This document shows positions 60,442 to 64,000 of a stretch of DNA of 64,000 nt, in pieces. The notes beneath the pieces are model-generated. The model saw nothing but the letters and a program-made list of their open reading frames with translations, had not been told where the DNA came from and did not search any database. The translations under genes and the position numbers were made by a program. The number at the start of each line of letters is the position of its first letter. Position 1 is the stretch's first letter. Origin of the DNA: Sphingorhabdus sp. EL138. GTDB lineage: Bacteria > Pseudomonadota > Alphaproteobacteria > Sphingomonadales > Sphingomonadaceae. Location: positions 1-64,000 of the forward strand of contig NZ_CAMDCK010000006.1 of NCBI RefSeq assembly GCF_945890115.1, read 5' to 3'.

Positions 60442-61371
60442 ATGGCCAAAGGCAAGGTGATTATCAGTTGCGCTGTAACCGGAGCAATCCACACGCCATC
60501 AATGTCGCCGCATCTTCCGATAACCGCGAGTGAGATTGCCGAAGCTGCTATCGGTGCGGCGGAAGCCGGGGCGGCGATTATCCACCTTCACGCCCGCGAT
60601 CCCGAAAATGGCCGTCCCGATCAAAACCCCGATTTGTTCGAGCCATTCCTGAAAGTCATCAAGCAGCGGAGCGACGCGGTTATCAACCTGACAACCGGCG
60701 GACATCCGTCGATGACCTTAGAGGAGCGGCTTCGTCCGGCAACTACGTTCCAACCCGAAGTTGCTTCTTTGAATATGGGAACGATGGGATTTGGACTGTT
60801 CCCGATGCTCGATCGTTATTCCGACTGGAAATTTGATTGGGAACCCGCAACCCTTGCCGCATCGCGGGATTTGGTGTTCAAAAATACCTATAAGGATATC
60901 GAGGACCTATTGGTGCTGCTGACGCCGATGGGTACCCGCTTTGAATTTGAATGTTACGACACCAGCCACCTGTATAATCTCAAGCACTTTCTTGATCGCG
61001 GCCTGGTGAAAGCGCCGCTGTTTATCCAGACCTGTTTTGGCATATTGGGCGGCATCGGCAGTCATCCCGACGACATTATGCACATGAAACGGACAGCAGA
61101 TCGGTTGTTTGGCGACCAGTATGAATGGTCAGTATTAGGTGCCGGGGCAAAGCAAATGAGCATCATTGCAATGGCAGCGTCAATGGGCGGCAATGTCCGT
61201 GTCGGTCTTGAGGATTCGTTATGGGCAGGTCCGGGCAAACTGGCCGAAACGAATGCGCAACAGGTCAAAATGGCGCGCGAAATCATCGAGAATATGGGGC
61301 TTTCAGTGGCGACGCCCGATGAAGCGCGCGAGATTCTTGCGCTCAAGGGTGCGGATCGTACTAACATATGA
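60442..61371 (+). CDS. Beta-keto acid cleavage enzyme (BKACE, DUF849)
   Basis: A 309-residue TIM-barrel zinc enzyme: ISCAVTGAIHTPSMSPHLPI, AAIIHLHARDPENGRPDQNP (zinc His-x-His), INLTTGGHPSMTLEERL, ASLNMGTMGF and VRVGLEDSLWAGPGKLAETN. BKACE enzymes cleave a beta-keto acid with acetyl-CoA to give acetoacetate and a new acyl-CoA. It is the first gene of the unit that encodes FO synthase, overlapping it by 4 bases, which links the end of a catabolic route to F420 synthesis. Confidence 0.93.
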   Translation: MAKGKVIISCAVTGAIHTPSMSPHLPITASEIAEAAIGAAEAGAAIIHLHARDPENGRPDQNPDLFEPFLKVIKQRSDAVINLTTGGHPSMTLEERLRPATTFQPEVASLNMGTMGFGLFPMLDRYSDWKFDWEPATLAASRDLVFKNTYKDIEDLLVLLTPMGTRFEFECYDTSHLYNLKHFLDRGLVKAPLFIQTCFGILGGIGSHPDDIMHMKRTADRLFGDQYEWSVLGAGAKQMSIIAMAASMGGNVRVGLEDSLWAGPGKLAETNAQQVKMAREIIENMGLSVATPDEAREILALKGADRTNI

Positions 61372-63686
61372 AAACGTGGTGGAACCCTGTAGAGGCCCAA
61401 GACTGGCTGGCGACACTCGCTGACACGCCGTTGACAAAGCTGATGTCACAGGCCGAAATCGCTACCATATCCGGCCATGGAACAGTCGTAACATATTCGC
61501 GCAAGGTATTCATTCCGCTAACAAAATTATGCCGCGATGTCTGCCATTATTGCACCTTTGCGCATCGTCCTTCGCAATTGGCGGCGCCTTATCTTGATCT
61601 GGATGAGGTGCTGGCGATTGCCCGCGCTGGCGAAGCTACAGGTTGCCGTGAGGCGCTGTTCACGCTGGGTGACCAGCCAGAGACACGTTATGCCGTCGCT
61701 CGCGATTGGCTGGACGCGCGCGGCTATGCCAGCACGCTGGATTATCTAGCGGCAGCTGCTGAGGCAGTGTTGCGCGAAACAAGTCTATTGCCGCACCTCA
61801 ATCCCGGGCTGATGGGTGAAGAGGACTATGCTGCACTCCGTCCGCTCGCGGCGTCAATGGGACTAATGGTCGAGAGCACTTCGGACCGGCTCTGTGAAAA
61901 GGGCATGCCGCATTATGGCTCGCCGGATAAACAACCAGCGGCGCGGCTGGAATCGATACGCTTGGCAGGTGGCGCAAAAGTCCCGTTCACCACCGGGCTG
62001 TTGATCGGAATTGGCGAAACGCGGTTGGAACGGGTGGAAGCTTTGCTCGCGATCCGCGATCTTCACGCCCAATACGGGCATATTCAGGAAGTCATCATCC
62101 AGAATTTCTGCGCCAAAGATGCGACATTGATGGCAATGGCTGCCGAACCATCGCTTGAAGATCATTTGTGGACGGTTGCCGCGGCGCGGTTGATTTTGGG
62201 GCCGGACATGACAATCCAAGCGCCGCCGAACCTGCGCAACGGCGCGTTGGCGCAACTCATTCGCGCCGGCGTCAATGACTGGGGCGGCGTCTCGCCCGTC
62301 ACGCCGGACCATGTCAACCCTGAGGCACCGTGGCCGCACCTTGAAAAGCTTGAAACCGAAACCGAAGAGGCCGGGCGACATTTGCGGCAACGCTTGGCAA
62401 TCGGTCCAGCCTTTGCTCGCGACGTGACGGTATGGGCTGATCCCGCGCTGCAAACCTCGATACGCCGCGCAGTCGAAACGCGCGGATTGGTGCGTGAAGT
62501 CGATTGGCATCCGGGCAAGGGCGACGAAGCGCCAGAGCTTATGCCTTCACTGGTGACCGGTCGCGATCCGCAAATCGCCATTGCGTTAGGTTTAGTTGAA
62601 CAGGGCGAAGAGCTAAGCAAGGCCCAGATCGCTCGGCTGTTCACTGCCGAGGGTCGCGATTTTGATGCCATTCGCATCTTTGCCGATGAACTCCGCCAAG
62701 ACCGCGTGGGCGACACGATCACGCACGTCATTAACCGCAATATCAATTACACGAACATCTGCCTATATCACTGCGGCTTTTGCGCATTCTCCAAAGGTAG
62801 CACCAAAAAGGAGCGCGGACCGGCATATAATATCGATCATAGCGAAATCGCGCAGCGCACATTGGAGGCGTGGGAGCGCGGTGCGACTGAAGTATGCCTG
62901 CAAGGCGGCATCCATCCGAGCTATGACGGGCATACCTATCGGGCTATTGTCCAAGCGGTAAAGGCTGCGGTGCCGGACATGCATGTCCACGCGTTTTCAC
63001 CACTTGAAGTGCATCATGGTGCCACGACATTGGGGCTTTGTTACGAGGAATATCTTGGCGGTTTGAAAAATGCCGGTCTTGCGACTTTGCCTGGCACAGC
63101 TGCGGAAATCCTTTCCGACGACGTCCGTACGATTATCTGCCCCGACAAACTTGATACGCAGCAATGGCTGTCGGTAATGCGCGCCGCGCATTTAGTTGGC
63201 CTAAAAACCACAGCAACGATCATGTTCGGCCATGTCGAAACCTATGCACATTGGGCCGAGCATCTGTTGCGCGTGCGCGAACTTCAGAGCGAAACCGGCG
63301 GGTTCACCGAATTTGTCCCTTTGCCATTCGTACATATGGAAGCGCCGATCTGGCGCAAGGGTGGTACGCGTTCGGGGCCAAGCTGGCGCGAAGCGGTGTT
63401 GATGCACGCGGTCGCGCGTATCGCCTTGGATGGCGCCATTCCGAACATTCAGACCAGCTGGGTAAAGCTTGGCCCGGATGGTGCCGCAGCAATGCTGCAA
63501 TCTGGAGCGAACGATCTTGGCGGTACGTTGATGGACGAATCGATTACGCGCTCGGCAGGCGGAGTGAATGGCCAGAATTTTGATGTAACCGCGATGCGCG
63601 CGCTCGCCGCCAGCCTTGGGCGACCCTTGCGCGAACGAACAACCTTGTACCAAATGCGGGAAGCGCAAATGGACTATGCAGACTGA
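61368..63686 (+). CDS. fbiC: FO synthase, fused CofG-CofH (FbiC type)
   Basis: A 772-residue protein with two radical-SAM domains. The first has Cys55/Cys59/Cys62 (KLCRDVCHYCTFAHRPSQ), the second Cys465/Cys469/Cys472 (NICLYHCGFCAFSKGS), each binding a [4Fe-4S]-SAM cluster. It makes FO, the deazaflavin core of cofactor F420, from tyrosine and 5-amino-6-ribitylaminouracil. The CofG half comes first, as in actinobacterial FbiC, including LFTLGDQPETR and LPHLNPGLMGEEDY; the CofH half has EVCLQGGIHPSYDG and FVPLPFVHMEAPIWRKGGTR. It is coupled to the BKACE gene (ATGA) and followed after 15 bases by an F420:NADP oxidoreductase. Confidence 0.97.
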   Translation: MKTWWNPVEAQDWLATLADTPLTKLMSQAEIATISGHGTVVTYSRKVFIPLTKLCRDVCHYCTFAHRPSQLAAPYLDLDEVLAIARAGEATGCREALFTLGDQPETRYAVARDWLDARGYASTLDYLAAAAEAVLRETSLLPHLNPGLMGEEDYAALRPLAASMGLMVESTSDRLCEKGMPHYGSPDKQPAARLESIRLAGGAKVPFTTGLLIGIGETRLERVEALLAIRDLHAQYGHIQEVIIQNFCAKDATLMAMAAEPSLEDHLWTVAAARLILGPDMTIQAPPNLRNGALAQLIRAGVNDWGGVSPVTPDHVNPEAPWPHLEKLETETEEAGRHLRQRLAIGPAFARDVTVWADPALQTSIRRAVETRGLVREVDWHPGKGDEAPELMPSLVTGRDPQIAIALGLVEQGEELSKAQIARLFTAEGRDFDAIRIFADELRQDRVGDTITHVINRNINYTNICLYHCGFCAFSKGSTKKERGPAYNIDHSEIAQRTLEAWERGATEVCLQGGIHPSYDGHTYRAIVQAVKAAVPDMHVHAFSPLEVHHGATTLGLCYEEYLGGLKNAGLATLPGTAAEILSDDVRTIICPDKLDTQQWLSVMRAAHLVGLKTTATIMFGHVETYAHWAEHLLRVRELQSETGGFTEFVPLPFVHMEAPIWRKGGTRSGPSWREAVLMHAVARIALDGAIPNIQTSWVKLGPDGAAAMLQSGANDLGGTLMDESITRSAGGVNGQNFDVTAMRALAASLGRPLRERTTLYQMREAQMDYAD

Positions 63687-63701
63687 CGACGGGAACGCAA
63701 T

Positions 63702-64000
63702 ATGAGTAACAAGATTGCCGTCATTGGCGGAACGGGAAACCTTGGTAGCGCGCTTGCGTGGCGGTTGGCGCGGGCGGGACACGCCGTCGTTATCGGATCG
63801 CGCACTGCCGAAAGCGCAATGGCAAAGGCCGAGGAGTTGGGCCACGGCCTGACAGGCATGAGCAACGCAGACGCGGCGCAGGCCGCCGATATTGTGTTCG
63901 TGACCGTACCGTTTGCAGCGCAGACAGCGACGCTGGAAGACATCAAGCCGCATGTTGCGGGAAAGATCGTGGTGGATACGACAGTTCCGCTCGTCCCACC
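63702..64000 (+). CDS. npdG: F420:NADP oxidoreductase (partial, runs off the window)
   Basis: The first 99 codons of a gene cut by the window edge. The translation starts MSNKIAVIGGTGNLGSALAW, a GGTGNLG Rossmann motif, then RAGHAVVIGSRTAESA and ADIVFVTVPFAAQTATL and IVVDTTVPLVPP, as in NADPH-dependent F420 reductases, which exchange hydride between NADPH and F420. Proximity to FO synthase strongly supports the assignment over other NADP-binding families. GGGAACGCAAT precedes the ATG. The remaining F420 genes (cofC, cofD, cofE type) are not in view. Confidence 0.88.
   Translation, partial: MSNKIAVIGGTGNLGSALAWRLARAGHAVVIGSRTAESAMAKAEELGHGLTGMSNADAAQAADIVFVTVPFAAQTATLEDIKPHVAGKIVVDTTVPLVP

Noticed and set aside
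1-64000. CRISPR arrays, prophage and complete insertion sequences
   Set aside because: No regularly spaced direct repeats, phage structural genes or intact transposases were seen.

Overview
This window is bacterial chromosome from an alphaproteobacterium, most likely a sphingomonad (order Sphingomonadales). The evidence is the gene order (J-domain/bolA next to the start of a cobS-like gene; short-form hisG-hisD-nusB-thiL; infA-maf-RNase G-like-yacG-tRNA-Phe), two TonB-dependent receptors with sphingomonad-style plug and C-terminus, and moderate-to-high G+C.

Positions 1-17300 are housekeeping and core genes: J-domain protein and bolA (divergent), a periplasmic protein, an epoxide-hydrolase-like enzyme, hisG/hisD/nusB/thiL, an H+-pumping pyrophosphatase, a TonB receptor, infA/maf/RNase/yacG, tRNA-Phe, a second TonB receptor, a tiny DUF2256 protein and an etfA gene that has lost its 5' end. 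A gene-poor spacer (17301-17881) separates this from the rest.

Positions 17882-64000 are one dense catabolic island of about 44 genes with very few gaps and many 1-14 base overlaps. It encodes two cytochromes P450; a Rieske dioxygenase (alpha and beta) with a rubredoxin-reductase-type flavoprotein and a ferredoxin; an HsaA-like flavin-dependent oxygenase and a flavin-reductase domain that could serve it; an extradiol dioxygenase; a fumarylacetoacetate-hydrolase-family enzyme; an acyl-CoA ligase; two acyl-CoA dehydrogenases; MaoC-type hydratases; seven SDRs; a GMC oxidase, aldehyde dehydrogenase and PQQ dehydrogenase; several NTF2-fold proteins; a sulfotransferase; and a beta-keto-acid cleavage enzyme. 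The set suggests oxygenation of a hydrophobic (alicyclic, terpenoid, steroid or polyketide-like) compound, aromatic-ring meta-cleavage and CoA-dependent chain shortening. The substrate cannot be named from sequence.

The most notable content is a cofactor F420 module (two-domain FO synthase and F420:NADP oxidoreductase) at the right end, co-transcribed with the beta-keto-acid cleavage enzyme, plus a luciferase-like oxidoreductase elsewhere in the island. Reading the leaders by eye, I find a recurring 16-bp palindrome (best copy CCTATC-N4-GATAGG) in front of most transcription units of the island, including the F420 unit, in three cases exactly 56 bases before the start codon. A large MalT/AlkS-type LuxR regulator lies beside the best copy and is the natural candidate to bind it. 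A separate palindrome sits between the Rieske operon, which contains a TetR gene, and the ferredoxin gene. I infer a single regulon that couples an unassigned catabolic pathway to F420 synthesis. The F420 unit runs off the right end of the window.
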